Shown one piece after another: positions 9,271 to 18,899 of a stretch of 64,000 nucleotides of DNA. The DNA comes from Providencia alcalifaciens (lineage in GTDB: Bacteria; Pseudomonadota; Gammaproteobacteria; Enterobacterales; Enterobacteriaceae), in assembly GCA_025961275.1 (NCBI GenBank), contig JAOQNJ010000001.1:83353-147352 (forward strand), in the 5' to 3' direction. The notes under the pieces are model-generated. The model was given only the letters and a program-made list of their open reading frames with translations. It did not search any database and was not told where the DNA came from. The position numbers and the translations under genes were made by a program. Each line of letters starts with the position of its first letter. The first letter of the stretch is position 1.

Positions 9271-10698
9271 TTAACCTAATAGTCTGCCTAATGAGTTACT
9301 GGTGCTATTGAGTGAGTTCATCATTTTATCGAGATTTTGGAATTGACGACGATGCAACTCCATGGTGTTTTCAATTTGTTTATTGGTTTGTTCGATACGT
9401 TTATCAACGCTTTTCTTTTTTTTCTGTACACCGTCAGTGGCGTTATGTAATGTCCCTTCTCGGCTATCAAGTGTTTCTTTTAAGAAATTAAAATTCTCTG
9501 TCCCAAAACCTGTTTTATCGCCATCACCCGCAAAAAATACTTTGACACTAGACGTATTTTCTTTCAGGGCCTTCTCTAGTTTTTTATTATCAATCTCTAA
9601 GGTTCCATCGAGCTTTTGCTTGATCCCCATTTTATTGAGTAAATTAATTTCACCGCTATTTTGAGGGCTTCTAACTTGAGCACGTAATTGACTTTGAATA
9701 CCGCGCAAAGTTGAATCACCAATTAATGGGCCATTGCTTTTATCTGGCACAGTTCCTTTATTAGTAGGTGTATATTTAGTCAGTTCGCGTGCTAAGTTTT
9801 GGAATTCATTATAAGCATCGACCCAAGCTTTAATTTTCGTTTTAGCGGGTTCAATATCTTCGGAAATAATTAAGTGATCGGATTTATTATTTTCACTCTC
9901 TTTTTTGAGTGTCAATGTTAGGCCTGGAAAGAGATCTTTTGCTTCATTGGTTTGAGATTCAAGTTCAAAACCGTCAATGGTGAGATGAGCATTTTGAGGG
10001 GCAACCTTTTGCTCCATACCAATATTATCTTCATTTTTTAGAACCACATTACCATGACTATCTAACTCTGATGCGACATTCAGTACTCTTGCGAGAGCGT
10101 CATCGCCTTCAACATTGATGCTGATACGGCGGTCAGCACCTTCTTTTTTTGATGTGACGACTAAGTGATAATTATTGGTTTTATCTTTGATAATGGCAGC
10201 GGTCACACTCTTGTCTGTTTTATTAATAGCATCAGCAATTTCAATCAGCGATGTGTGCTCATTATCTAGCTTGATAACAATCGGCTCTTGTTCGGCAGGC
10301 TGAGTAATTTTGATGGTGCGTTCAGCATTATTATTACCTAATAATTTTTTATTATCATCATGGCCTTTTGTCGCAAGGGTTTGCGCCTTAGCAAGATGGG
10401 TGACTAAAACATCATGAACACCTGCTACAGCTTTACCGTCCGTTTTGACATCAAAGCTTTTATATTCACCGCTAACCTTTGTCGTACTGATATCGCCATA
10501 TTTTTTTAGATCTTCTGATGCTATCTTCAGTTTTTCCAAAGCGGATTGCATCTTACCAAAAGCGCTAATTTGTGCGTCATAGCTGGCTTTTTGAATGGTT
10601 AGTGGCTCTAAACGGCGTTTTTCCATTGCCTCTAACTGATCCATTTGTTTATTCAAGTCTAAATTTGACCCGATACCAAGTGTCGCTATACCTGCCAT
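9271..10698 (-). CDS. fliD: Flagellar filament cap FliD
   Basis: 475 residues with the FliD layout: N-terminal GIGSNLDLNKQMDQLEAMEK, a variable middle, and C-terminal NSLNSTSNSLGRLLG with coiled-coil potential. It caps the filament and helps flagellin polymerise. The start has AGGAGAAG upstream. Head of a leftward fliD-fliS-fliT operon with a sigma-28 promoter at 10735-10761. No internal stop or frameshift seen. Confidence 0.95.
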   Translation of the reverse strand: MAGIATLGIGSNLDLNKQMDQLEAMEKRRLEPLTIQKASYDAQISAFGKMQSALEKLKIASEDLKKYGDISTTKVSGEYKSFDVKTDGKAVAGVHDVLVTHLAKAQTLATKGHDDNKKLLGNNNAERTIKITQPAEQEPIVIKLDNEHTSLIEIADAINKTDKSVTAAIIKDKTNNYHLVVTSKKEGADRRISINVEGDDALARVLNVASELDSHGNVVLKNEDNIGMEQKVAPQNAHLTIDGFELESQTNEAKDLFPGLTLTLKKESENNKSDHLIISEDIEPAKTKIKAWVDAYNEFQNLARELTKYTPTNKGTVPDKSNGPLIGDSTLRGIQSQLRAQVRSPQNSGEINLLNKMGIKQKLDGTLEIDNKKLEKALKENTSSVKVFFAGDGDKTGFGTENFNFLKETLDSREGTLHNATDGVQKKKKSVDKRIEQTNKQIENTMELHRRQFQNLDKMMNSLNSTSNSLGRLLG

Positions 10699-10734
10699 TA
10701 GCTTCTCCTAAAAATATATTCTCGATTGTCTGGG

Positions 10735-10761
10735 TTATCGGCGAGAAACGCGGAAATATTA
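10735..10761 (-). promoter_or_regulatory. Sigma-28 promoter of fliDST
   Basis: On the minus strand: TAATATTT, 11 bases, then a perfect GCCGATAA. The consensus is TAAAGTTT-N11-GCCGATAA. It lies 37 bases upstream of the fliD start. Confidence 0.85.
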
Positions 10762-10942
10762 GACTAGGTTGCAAAAAATGATGGCAAGAGTTAGCGATGC
10801 AAAGTGGGGTATTTATCTCTATTGATACACAATAATTGAGAAATTAGTGTTTACGTATGTCTTTTTTACAAAATAACTGACTGTACAAATGGGATATCAG
10901 CAGGTTTTCGGGTAATGGATTGAAATTTTTTGCTGAAAGTCC

Positions 10943-10969
10943 TAAAGCCCCATTTTATAGCGCCGATAA
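10943..10969 (+). promoter_or_regulatory. Sigma-28 promoter of fliC
   Basis: TAAAGCCC at 10943-10950, an 11-base spacer, and a perfect GCCGATAA at 10962-10969, about 74 bases before the fliC ATG. It needs FliA, whose own expression normally needs FlhDC. Confidence 0.92.
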
Positions 10970-11042
10970 TGATAATGCTGGCAACAATCGTAAAGCCTAA
11001 CAGATTGGCTAATTTTATTATGGAATAACAAGGACATATATC

Positions 11043-12164
11043 ATGGCACAGGTTATTAATACAAATATTCTATCTCTAACAACGCAGAACAATTTAAACC
11101 GTTCACAAGGTGTATTAGGGACAGCGATTGAGCGTCTTTCCTCAGGTTCACGTATCAACAGCGCAAAAGATGATGCTGCGGGTCAAGCAATTGCTAACCG
11201 TTTTACAGCTAACGTTCGTGGTTTGACTCAAGCTGCTCGTAACGCTAATGACGGTATATCTATCGCGCAAACTGCTGAAGGTGCAGTTAACGAAATTAAT
11301 GATAACTTACAACGTATTCGTGAACTGACTGTTCAAGCTCAAAATGGCTCTAACTCAGAAACGGATACCAAATCTATCCAAGCTGAGGTTAAACAGCGTA
11401 TGGATGAGATCAACCGTATCTCTGAAGAAACTCAATTTAATGGTGTTAAAGTTCTGAGCAAAGATACGTCGATGTCTGTGCAGGTTGGTGCTAACGATGG
11501 TGAAAAAATTGATATTAAACTTCAACAAATCGACAGCGGAACGCTGCAATTAGGCAAATTCAATTTAGAAACAGGTTCTGTTTTAGGCGCAAAAACCACA
11601 AAAATCACCACTAAAGACCAAGCTGCTGTACCAGAGAAACCTGTGGTTGGTAACCCAGGTGACGCAGGCTATCAACCGGCAGTGCCAGCAGTACCAGAAG
11701 TTAAAGGAAAAGAAACTGCACTTGATTTAGAAGCTGGCCAAACTGTTCATCAAAAAATGGTCAATGGTAAAGCCGTTGAAGGTGAATTTATCCTGAAAAC
11801 AGTTATTGATGGTAAAGCAACTTATTCTGAAGCTAAAATTGCTGATACGGGTAAAGTCACTGAAGGTGGTAAAGTTGAAATGGGGATTAATGACTTACCA
11901 TTAGATGCTTTAGATAAAGCACTAGCGCAAGTTGATAGCTTCCGTTCAGATTTGGGTGCTATTCAAAACCGTCTTCAATCTACGATTAATAACTTGAATA
12001 ACTCTGTTAATAACTTAACCTCAGCACGTAGCCGTATTCAAGATGCTGATTTTGCTACAGAGGTTTCAAATATGAGCCGTGGTCAAATTCTGCAACAAGC
12101 GGGTACTGCCGTTCTTGCACAAGCAAACCAAGTACCACAAGGTGTTCTAAGCCTGTTACGTTAA
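11043..12164 (+). CDS. fliC: Flagellin FliC
   Basis: 373 residues. The conserved D0/D1 ends are intact: N-terminal [20 protein letters not shown] and [20 protein letters not shown]-terminal [20 protein letters not shown] through GVLSLLR. The middle (about 180-295) is the variable surface domain and includes a proline/valine-rich stretch ([16 protein letters not shown]). RBS AAGGACATATATC precedes the ATG. Filaments should not form because the export machinery appears deleted and FliS is broken. Confidence 0.97.
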   Translation: MAQVINTNILSLTTQNNLNRSQGVLGTAIERLSSGSRINSAKDDAAGQAIANRFTANVRGLTQAARNANDGISIAQTAEGAVNEINDNLQRIRELTVQAQNGSNSETDTKSIQAEVKQRMDEINRISEETQFNGVKVLSKDTSMSVQVGANDGEKIDIKLQQIDSGTLQLGKFNLETGSVLGAKTTKITTKDQAAVPEKPVVGNPGDAGYQPAVPAVPEVKGKETALDLEAGQTVHQKMVNGKAVEGEFILKTVIDGKATYSEAKIADTGKVTEGGKVEMGINDLPLDALDKALAQVDSFRSDLGAIQNRLQSTINNLNNSVNNLTSARSRIQDADFATEVSNMSRGQILQQAGTAVLAQANQVPQGVLSLLR

Positions 12165-12185
12165 TTAGTCATCCTCTTTATTAGT

Positions 12186-12207
12186 CCAGAATTGTTCTGG
12201 CCTTTTT
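12186..12207 (+). terminator. Rho-independent terminator of fliC
   Basis: CCAGAA-TTG-TTCTGG stem-loop followed by CCTTTTT, 22 bases after the fliC stop. Confidence 0.85.
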
Positions 12208-12375
12208 GTGTCCATCATACTTCAATCCTCAGCGCTGATGATTGAGTTTATTTATACATTAAAAAATCATAAACAAACCAGTTAGATAGCCTGAATATCT
12301 TCAGACCAAGATAAATAGCCGCGATTTACCCCATTACTCTTCGGATTGAATTATGTATCAGTGAGGATAATGAAT

Positions 12376-12398
12376 CCCTTTAAATGAAGCTTAAAGGG
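12376..12398 (+). promoter_or_regulatory. Hairpin over the fliA ribosome-binding site
   Basis: Perfect stem CCCTTTAA/TTAAAGGG with a 7-base loop. The right arm contains AAAGGG, the only purine-rich Shine-Dalgarno candidate for the GTG at 12410. The fold would hide it, so it could lower translation. Confidence 0.5.
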
Positions 12399-12409
12399 TG
12401 ATTCCGGTT

Positions 12410-13135
12410 GTGAGTGATTTATATACTGCCGAAGGTGTGATTAATAAGAATAGCCTGTGGGAGCGTTATTATCCCTTAATACGACATGAGGCCCTAAAAC
12501 TGCAAGTGCGATTACCTGCGAGTGTAGATATTGACGACCTTATTCAAGCGGGTGGTATTGGTTTATTACATGCATTGGAACGTTACGATGCGAGTCATGG
12601 TGCATCATTTGCTACTTATGCTGTACAGCGTATCCGTGGTTCAATGCTCGATGAATTGCGTAGCCGCGATTGGGCACCCCGTAGTGTACGCCGCCAAGCA
12701 CGTGAAATGTCTAAAGCGATTGGAGGACTTGAACAATCGTTAGGCCGTAGCGCAACAGAAACTGAAATTTCTCAGGCACTGGAAATTGATATTGCTGAAT
12801 ATCGTCAAGCATTGCTTGATACGAATAATAGCCAACTCTATTCCTATGATGAATGGCACGAAATTTATGGTGAAAGCTGTGAACCTTCGATAAATGAAAG
12901 AGATGGTGGTAATCCACTGAGTTTATTGATGGAATCAAGCTTACGTGATCAAATAGTGAATGCGATAGATCAACTACCAGAACGTGAAAAGTTGGTGTTG
13001 ACACTTTATTATCAAGAGGAATTAAATCTCAAAGAGATTGGTACTGTATTAGATGTTGGTGAATCAAGAGTTAGTCAGTTACACAGTCAAGCTATTAAGC
13101 GACTACGAGGTCGTTTAAAGACTACGAGTGAATAA
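12410..13135 (+). CDS. fliA: Flagellar sigma factor FliA (sigma-28)
   Basis: 241 residues from the GTG at 12410. Strong FliA features: LYTAEGV…SLWERYYPLIRHEALK, region 2 (DLIQAGGIGLLHALERYD, ATYAVQRIRGSMLDELRSRD) and region 4 (LPEREKLVLTLYYQEELNLK, GESRVSQLHSQAIKRL). It directs RNA polymerase to late flagellar promoters such as those of fliC and fliD. A GTG at 12398 is an alternative start but lacks a ribosome site. fliZ, often next, is absent; the next gene is convergent eda. Confidence 0.95.
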   Translation: MSDLYTAEGVINKNSLWERYYPLIRHEALKLQVRLPASVDIDDLIQAGGIGLLHALERYDASHGASFATYAVQRIRGSMLDELRSRDWAPRSVRRQAREMSKAIGGLEQSLGRSATETEISQALEIDIAEYRQALLDTNNSQLYSYDEWHEIYGESCEPSINERDGGNPLSLLMESSLRDQIVNAIDQLPEREKLVLTLYYQEELNLKEIGTVLDVGESRVSQLHSQAIKRLRGRLKTTSE

Positions 13136-13166
13136 TGATAACAGTACTTTATCAATAAACGTTGAT

Positions 13167-13214
13167 CTCGAACTACCCGAATCACATGTTGATACATGCT
13201 CATCGGGATAACGG
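13167..13214. repeat. Degenerate interspersed-repeat fragment
   Basis: Between fliA and eda: CTCGAACTACCCGAATCACA…ATGCTCATCGGG resembles the internal part of the dispersed palindrome (CGAATCACTTAC…GTAAGCTCATCGGG type known from related genera). Confidence 0.4.
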
Positions 13215-13273
13215 AATGATTTGCCTAGCTGTAAACCAAAAGTTTGAGCAGCAGTGATTTTAATTATCTAAGG

Positions 13274-13891
13274 CTAAAGACTTGCGGCTTCGGCGATCAG
13301 CTTACCTAGCTCATCCCATTTCTCCGCATCAATCAAATCGTTTGGCACCATCCATGAACCGCCACAAACTAGCACGGAAGGTAGTGCGGTATACTCTTTA
13401 ATATTTTTCGGATTAATCCCTCCTGTAGGCATAAATGTGACGGGATAAACGGCGCTTAATGATTTAAGCATGGCGATGCCACCAGATGCTTCGGCTGGGA
13501 AAAATTTAACGGTAGTTAAATTAAATTCTAATGCCTGCTCGACGAGGCTTGGGTTATTAATTCCCGGAATGATAATGGCATTTTTTTGTTGGCAGTAAGC
13601 AACAATTTTAGGGTTGAAGCCGGGGCTAACAATAAAATCAACACCTGCATCAATTGCTTGATCAACTTGCTGAATGGTCAGGACTGTTCCTGCACCAATT
13701 AAAATCTCAGGGTAGGCAGCACGCATATTTTTGATGGCTTGCAAAGCGGCTGGCGTACGAAATGTCACTTCTGCACAAGGTAGGCCATTTTCCATCAATG
13801 CTTTTGCCAGTGGTGCACCGTGCTCTGCGTTATTAATGGTAATGACAGGAACAACATTGATTTTTTTTAGTTTTTCAATTAACTGATTCAT
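13274..13891 (-). CDS. eda: KDPG/KHG aldolase Eda
   Basis: 205 residues. Class I aldolase splitting 2-keto-3-deoxy-6-phosphogluconate to pyruvate and glyceraldehyde-3-phosphate. Visible: CAEVTFRT (catalytic Glu and phosphate-binding Arg), IGAGTVLT, FIVSPGFNP and TVKFFPAEASGG with the Schiff-base lysine. The start overlaps kdgK by 17 bases, so the two are cotranscribed and coupled. With kdgK it completes degradation of 2-keto-3-deoxygluconate from hexuronates or pectin. Confidence 0.95.
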   Translation of the reverse strand: MNQLIEKLKKINVVPVITINNAEHGAPLAKALMENGLPCAEVTFRTPAALQAIKNMRAAYPEILIGAGTVLTIQQVDQAIDAGVDFIVSPGFNPKIVAYCQQKNAIIIPGINNPSLVEQALEFNLTTVKFFPAEASGGIAMLKSLSAVYPVTFMPTGGINPKNIKEYTALPSVLVCGGSWMVPNDLIDAEKWDELGKLIAEAASL

Positions 13892-14846
13892 GTTTAAACC
13901 CTTTTATATTATGTATCGCATTATCAGGCATTGTATCGGATGGAATAATGGCTCCCCGGTGTTGGATCACGGTTCCAGCGAGTAAATGTCCTGTTTGAGC
14001 AGCCTCTGTTGGCGTTCCACCGAGAATACGGCAAGCAAGGTAGCCTGCGCTAAATGAATCTCCAGCTGCTGTAGTGTCAATGACGTTGGTGACCTTATTT
14101 GCTGGCACTTCAATTTGTTGCTTATCTATCACAACAAAACAAGGAGCTGCACCACGTTTAATGACGATTTCTTTGACGCCATGTAGTTGAGCGCGAGTGA
14201 TAGATTGCGTTTCTTGCTGATCGCCATAGAGTAGCTGCTCGTCTTCAAAGGTCAAAAATGCTATATCCGTTAGTGACAACATTTTTTTATAGACGTTTTG
14301 AGTGACGTCAGCAGAAGGCCACAAAGTGGGGCGATAATTGTTGTCAAAAATAACTTTTGCACCAGCTTGACGAGCATTTTTCAATAATTCAAACAGTATG
14401 TTACGGGATGCTTCAGACAAAATAGCGAGGCTAATACCACTTAAGTAAATATATTGTTGTTGGTTGAGTAATTGCTGTGTGCGCTCTGCGCTGTGTTCAT
14501 CTAACCAAAATTTTGCTGCAGCATTATCACGCCAATAAAAGAAACGGCGCTCACCATCGTCGGAGGTTTCAATCAGATACATACCGGGTAGATGTTTTTC
14601 AGAGATATACACATGATGTGTGTTTATTCCTTCTTTTTGCCAACTCTCTAGCATTTGTTGGCTAAAAGGATCTTGCCCAAGACCAGTCAAGTAATGGGTT
14701 GTGACACTATGATCACGGGTTAAACGCGCAAGATACAGAGCTGTATTGAGTGTGTCACCACCAAAAGTTTGTTTAAACAATCCACCTGATTTTTGTAATT
14801 CGACCATACATTCGCCAATGACGGCAACTTGCAAAGCTGTAGCCAT
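13875..14846 (-). CDS. kdgK: 2-keto-3-deoxygluconate kinase KdgK
   Basis: 323 residues, PfkB/ribokinase family. Visible: VIGECMVELQ near the N-terminus, FGGDTLNTALYLARL for substrate binding, and DTTAAGDSFSAGYLA with the catalytic Asp and anion hole. It makes KDPG, the Eda substrate. I take the ATG at 14846, preceded by AGGTGG; a GTG at 14855 would add three residues. A KdgR box lies about 95 bases upstream. Confidence 0.93.
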   Translation of the reverse strand: MATALQVAVIGECMVELQKSGGLFKQTFGGDTLNTALYLARLTRDHSVTTHYLTGLGQDPFSQQMLESWQKEGINTHHVYISEKHLPGMYLIETSDDGERRFFYWRDNAAAKFWLDEHSAERTQQLLNQQQYIYLSGISLAILSEASRNILFELLKNARQAGAKVIFDNNYRPTLWPSADVTQNVYKKMLSLTDIAFLTFEDEQLLYGDQQETQSITRAQLHGVKEIVIKRGAAPCFVVIDKQQIEVPANKVTNVIDTTAAGDSFSAGYLACRILGGTPTEAAQTGHLLAGTVIQHRGAIIPSDTMPDNAIHNIKGFKHESVN

Positions 14847-14940
14847 TTCTACCACCTACTATTTTATTTTTTATTGCGACTGCGTGAAGTTTTCACTAGA
14901 TGGTTTTTATTAAAACCTATTTTTTGCGCAATTTCAATTA

Positions 14941-14960
14941 AAAATGAAACGGTGTTTTAA
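14941..14960. promoter_or_regulatory. KdgR operator between kdgK and kdgR
   Basis: AAAATGAAACGGTGTTTTAA is a near-palindromic match to the known KdgR box (TGAAAC-N3-GTTTTA core). It sits in the divergent intergenic region, so it may control eda-kdgK and kdgR itself. Confidence 0.75.
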
Positions 14961-15086
14961 AAATATTGAATCGATGTTCTTGTTTTTCATGATAGTCAGC
15001 TTTATGCTGTTCATCAGAAAAAATAGAAATGAGAGAAGCCGCCTAGATTAAATGCATATCGGCTCTTGTGAACAGGAAGATGAATA

Positions 15087-15866
15087 ATGGATAAAATGAC
15101 ACAAACGGATGCGGTTTCTTCGGTGGTAAAAGTATTTAGTATTCTTAGTGCGCTTGGTGAACAAAAAGAGATAGGCGTTTCTGAATTATCGCAACGATTA
15201 TTAATGTCAAAAGCGACAACTTACCGTTTTTTACAGACCATGAAACAGCTTGGCTATGTCGCTCAAGAGGGGGAAGCGGATAAGTACGCCCTGACACTGA
15301 AACTGTTTGAACTAGGCGCAAAATCTCTCGAATACGTGGATTTGATAGAAATAGCCGATAAAGAGATGCGTCATGTAGGGCAGCTAACTCATGAAGCTTT
15401 GCACCTCGGCGCACTTGATGAAAACGCGATTATTTACATCCATAAAATTGATTCTAGCTATAATTTACGCATGTATTCACGTGTGGGTCGACGTAACCCT
15501 CTGTATTGTACTGCGATTGGTAAAATTTTATTAGCTTGGCAAGATGAAACAGCTGTCAGAGAAACCTTAAAGCAGGTTGAGTTTATCAAAAAGACCGAGA
15601 CTACCTTAGTGAGTATTGATCAATTGATGGCGGAATTAGCCACCGTGCGTAAGCAATATTTTGCGCAGGATAGGGAAGAACAAGAATTGGGCTTGCGTTG
15701 TATTGCTGTACCTGTCTATGATCGATTAGGCTATGTGATTGCAGGACTATCTATTTCATTTCCAACAATTCGTTTTGATGAGCAGCAACTCGATAGTTAT
15801 GTCACCTTGTTAAAATCTGCAGCTCGCAATATATCCGAAAAAATGGGATATCACCATTATCCGTAA
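15087..15866 (+). CDS. kdgR: IclR-family repressor KdgR
   Basis: 259 residues: N-terminal winged helix (GVSELSQRLLMSKATTYRFL, QTMKQLGYV) and C-terminal IclR effector domain (AIIYIHKIDS, GRRNPLYCTAIGKILLAW, GLRCIAVPVYDRLGYVIAGL). It represses pectin and hexuronate catabolism genes; 2-keto-3-deoxygluconate is the known inducer. Divergent from eda-kdgK with its operator between them. Two ATG codons (15087 and 15096) are possible starts. Confidence 0.92.
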   Translation: MDKMTQTDAVSSVVKVFSILSALGEQKEIGVSELSQRLLMSKATTYRFLQTMKQLGYVAQEGEADKYALTLKLFELGAKSLEYVDLIEIADKEMRHVGQLTHEALHLGALDENAIIYIHKIDSSYNLRMYSRVGRRNPLYCTAIGKILLAWQDETAVRETLKQVEFIKKTETTLVSIDQLMAELATVRKQYFAQDREEQELGLRCIAVPVYDRLGYVIAGLSISFPTIRFDEQQLDSYVTLLKSAARNISEKMGYHHYP

Positions 15867-16221
15867 TAGATAAAAGGGTATCGTATTCGTATGGTGCGGA
15901 AAGACGGATATTTTGAGTTAATTCATTGCAAATGAATAAATTCAAGAAATAATTGATATATAATATAAAACTACACTTTATCTTTTAATGACATTATTTC
16001 TTATCATATAGCGATAAATTTATTAATCCTATCTACCAAATTTATATATTCATGCTGTACAAATAAGGCTGATTAAATAATAGATGAGTTAAAAATTTAA
16101 TCTAACGTTTTAATTTTAATGCATTGAAAAATAATAATTTTATTTTTTGTCTCTTTATTACGTAGAGAGTAAATACGTCTTTCTCTATAATTCCGCCGTT
16201 ATATAAAATAAGGATGTTGAC
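15867..16221. other. 355-bp AT-rich gap after kdgR
   Basis: No gene, hairpin terminator or repeat that I can support. It must hold the promoter of the small periplasmic protein gene starting at 16222. Confidence 0.5.
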
Positions 16222-16583
16222 ATGAGAAAGGCTATTCCATTTTTTTTGATTTTTATCGCGACTCATTCATGGGCAGTAGACTTTGGATTCAACGAAAAAT
16301 CACCAGTCGATCGCCACTATAATGAAAATTATCAAGGGGTTGATAAAACCAAAGAAGGCCAACGTTTTATTTTCGATCCAAATAAGAAAATTCCCGAAGA
16401 GGAACGCCGATATGAAGCATTATTAGCGGAAAAACGGCAAGACGAAAAAAACAACAAGAACTAAATAAGTGGAAGAAAGCGAAGTGTGACGAAGGCATTA
16501 TAGACTTTGGTTGTCCGGGTCACACCAGTTTTTTAGATGATATGAATAAAATGCAAAAAATGTTAGAACAAGTAAGAAAATAG
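16222..16583 (+). pseudogene. Small periplasmic protein, frameshift in an A7 run
   Basis: Signal peptide (MRKAIPFFLIFIATHSWA) followed by a hydrophilic protein. In frame it stops at 16464 after QDEKNNKN. The +1-compensated frame continues for 40 codons with plausible sequence (ELNKWKKAKCDEGIIDFGCP, then GHTSFLDDMNKMQKMLEQV) to a TAG at 16583. The switch lies at seven A at 16445-16451; eight A would give one 120-residue protein with a Cys pair. It is either a real indel mutation, slippage-tolerant expression, or a sequencing error. Family unknown. Confidence 0.65.
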
Positions 16584-16601
16584 TTAATTAATGACTTTTC
16601 C

Positions 16602-16638
16602 AAAAAAAGGCGGCACAAGCAAGTTGTGCCGCCTTTTT
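16602..16638. terminator. Strong bidirectional terminator
   Basis: GGCGGCACAA-GCAAG-TTGTGCCGCC with seven A before and five T after. It lies between the convergent small periplasmic gene and betT and serves both. Confidence 0.95.
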
Positions 16639-16647
16639 ATCTATACG

Positions 16648-18702
16648 TTAACTTGATTCAGGAAATGTTAATGTCGCTCCCGGCGCTTCACGACTTAAGT
16701 GAATAAAGTTAAGGTGCTTTTCATACTGATCTAATATATCGCTAATCACTTGTTCTTTTGTGAAATCCATTAAGTCATTACTTTGAGTCCCTTCCCAAAG
16801 AAACGTCTCCAAACGGTAATAGTGTGACTTCCCTGAACGTGCGCGATAAGTAAAACCCGGTACTGAGTATCGTTGTGGCCAAATTTGATAGATAAAATTC
16901 TGCTCTTCAGCCAAATCAACCACTAATTCTAAGTGGTTTAAACGCTCTTCATCTTCAGGCGGAAAACTATGAAACGCCACACTTGCACCGCGTAAAGATA
17001 ACTCTTTAGCAACTTCTTGCATGGCTGGTGCACAAACTAAATCCAACATGCGTTGGGTATAGGTAGTACCAGGAAAATTCATCACACGGCCTAATCGCTG
17101 CTTCCAATTTAATTTCCCATTGCCGTATAAAGGTGCTGGCGCATTGGTATTTAACGAGCTTACACGTCTGAAATCTTCAAATTTTAATGATTTATATAGC
17201 CCCGCCATAACAAAGAAAATAACAAAGCTAAAAGGTAAACCCATGATCACTGTGGTATTTTGCAATGCGGAAACACCATCAGTCATCAACATTCCCAGCG
17301 TCAGTAAGCCAATGGCAACTGACCAGAATACGCGCAACCAATTCGGTGCATCATTATTGATATCACTCAGATTTGAGGTGAAATTACCTAGAACTAAAGA
17401 GCCTGAATCAGCTGAAGTGACATAAAACAGTAGTCCAGTAATAGTGGCAACTGAAGCAGTTAAGCCAAATCCAGGATAGAGCTCAAGTAAGGAATAGAAA
17501 CCTTTTTCAGGGGCTGCAAGTATTGTCTCAGCTAATTCTTTGTTGCCATGAATGATTTCATACAGGGCACTATTTCCAAAAATAGAGAGCCAAAGTAGGG
17601 TAAATACGAAAGGAATAATCAAGGTGCCAATGACAAATTGGCGAATAGTCCGTCCTCGAGAAATTCTCGCAAGAAATAAGCCAACAAATGGCGACCATGC
17701 AACCCACCATGCCCAAAAAAACAATGTCCAGCTATTCATCCAATCGGTTGGGCGATCAAAAGCAAAACTGTTAAGAGTCATTCCCATAAAGCGATTGACG
17801 TAATCACCTACGTTTAGCACTAAGGCATTGAGCAGAAACTCGGTATCTCCGACAAATAAAATAAACAAGATCAGACCCAAGGCAAGTAATACGTTGAGTT
17901 CGGATAAAATACGTATCCCTTTATTAACACCTGAAGTAGCAGAGATCACGGCCATAATAACGGAAAGAAAGATTAATCCACTTTGAACTTCCAGCCCTTG
18001 GGGAAGATCGAATAAGACTTTTAAGCCATAATTCAGCTGAACAACACCAATGCCGAGTGTAGTTGCAATACCAAAAATAGTGCCTAATACCGCCGCAATA
18101 TCGACAGTGTGGCCGATTGGCCCATAAATACGTTTACCAAAAATGGGATAAAGGGCTGAGCGGATGGTTAACGGAAGATTATATCGGTAACTAAAATACC
18201 CCAGTGCAATCCCCAGCAATGCATACATAGACCAGCCCGTCAGGCCATAGTGGAAGAGTGTCCACACCATCGCCTGACGGGCTGCTTCTAGTGTTTCTCC
18301 TTCGCCTGTAGGAGGCAGCATATATTGCGTGACAGGTTCGGCAACAGAAAAAAACATTAAATCAATACCGATCCCCGCGGCGAACAGCATTGCTGACCAG
18401 CTCAGCATACTAAATTCAGGTTTCGACTGCTCAGGGCCTAATTTTATATTTCCAAACCGAGATGTCGCCACAAATATCACAAATACGATATACAGAGTTG
18501 CGGCTAATAAATAATACCAACCAAAAGTCTTGGATACCCATCCAAGTGCAGCAACGATCCATTGATTTGCCGTTTCGGTCATGAGTATGGTGAAAAAAGA
18601 AAACGCCAGAATAAGACCAGCGGAGGTGAAAAAAACCACAGAATTTAATTTGTCTTTCTGCTGATTTTTTGGACTATCTTGAATTGTCATCGGCAGTTCC
18701 AC
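16648..18702 (-). CDS. betT: High-affinity choline transporter BetT
   Basis: BCCT family, 684 residues with 12 membrane segments; very close to enterobacterial BetT (MLFAAGIGIDLMFFSVAEPV, TLFFWAWWVAWSPFVGLFLA). The long cytoplasmic C-terminus (from about 520; PGFTYRARSGKSHYYRLETF) is typical of BetT and tunes osmotic response. It uses the proton motive force to import choline. An ATG four codons in (18690) is an equally good start. Divergent from betIBA. Confidence 0.96.
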   Translation of the reverse strand: MELPMTIQDSPKNQQKDKLNSVVFFTSAGLILAFSFFTILMTETANQWIVAALGWVSKTFGWYYLLAATLYIVFVIFVATSRFGNIKLGPEQSKPEFSMLSWSAMLFAAGIGIDLMFFSVAEPVTQYMLPPTGEGETLEAARQAMVWTLFHYGLTGWSMYALLGIALGYFSYRYNLPLTIRSALYPIFGKRIYGPIGHTVDIAAVLGTIFGIATTLGIGVVQLNYGLKVLFDLPQGLEVQSGLIFLSVIMAVISATSGVNKGIRILSELNVLLALGLILFILFVGDTEFLLNALVLNVGDYVNRFMGMTLNSFAFDRPTDWMNSWTLFFWAWWVAWSPFVGLFLARISRGRTIRQFVIGTLIIPFVFTLLWLSIFGNSALYEIIHGNKELAETILAAPEKGFYSLLELYPGFGLTASVATITGLLFYVTSADSGSLVLGNFTSNLSDINNDAPNWLRVFWSVAIGLLTLGMLMTDGVSALQNTTVIMGLPFSFVIFFVMAGLYKSLKFEDFRRVSSLNTNAPAPLYGNGKLNWKQRLGRVMNFPGTTYTQRMLDLVCAPAMQEVAKELSLRGASVAFHSFPPEDEERLNHLELVVDLAEEQNFIYQIWPQRYSVPGFTYRARSGKSHYYRLETFLWEGTQSNDLMDFTKEQVISDILDQYEKHLNFIHLSREAPGATLTFPESS

Positions 18703-18899
18703 AATTTTATTTATTTAACAGTTAAAAGTTCTATTACTTACTAACTTTTTGATTTATTAGGAAGTATTCAAGTTGTTAAGCCTATCTCCCCCTTATAATT
18801 GTAAACTAATTGTGATAAAATATAGTTAATATTGATTGAATGTTCAATTAAAAAAAAGTCTAATGAAGGTGTTCACTGTATTTTTTAGGTTTAGAGATC

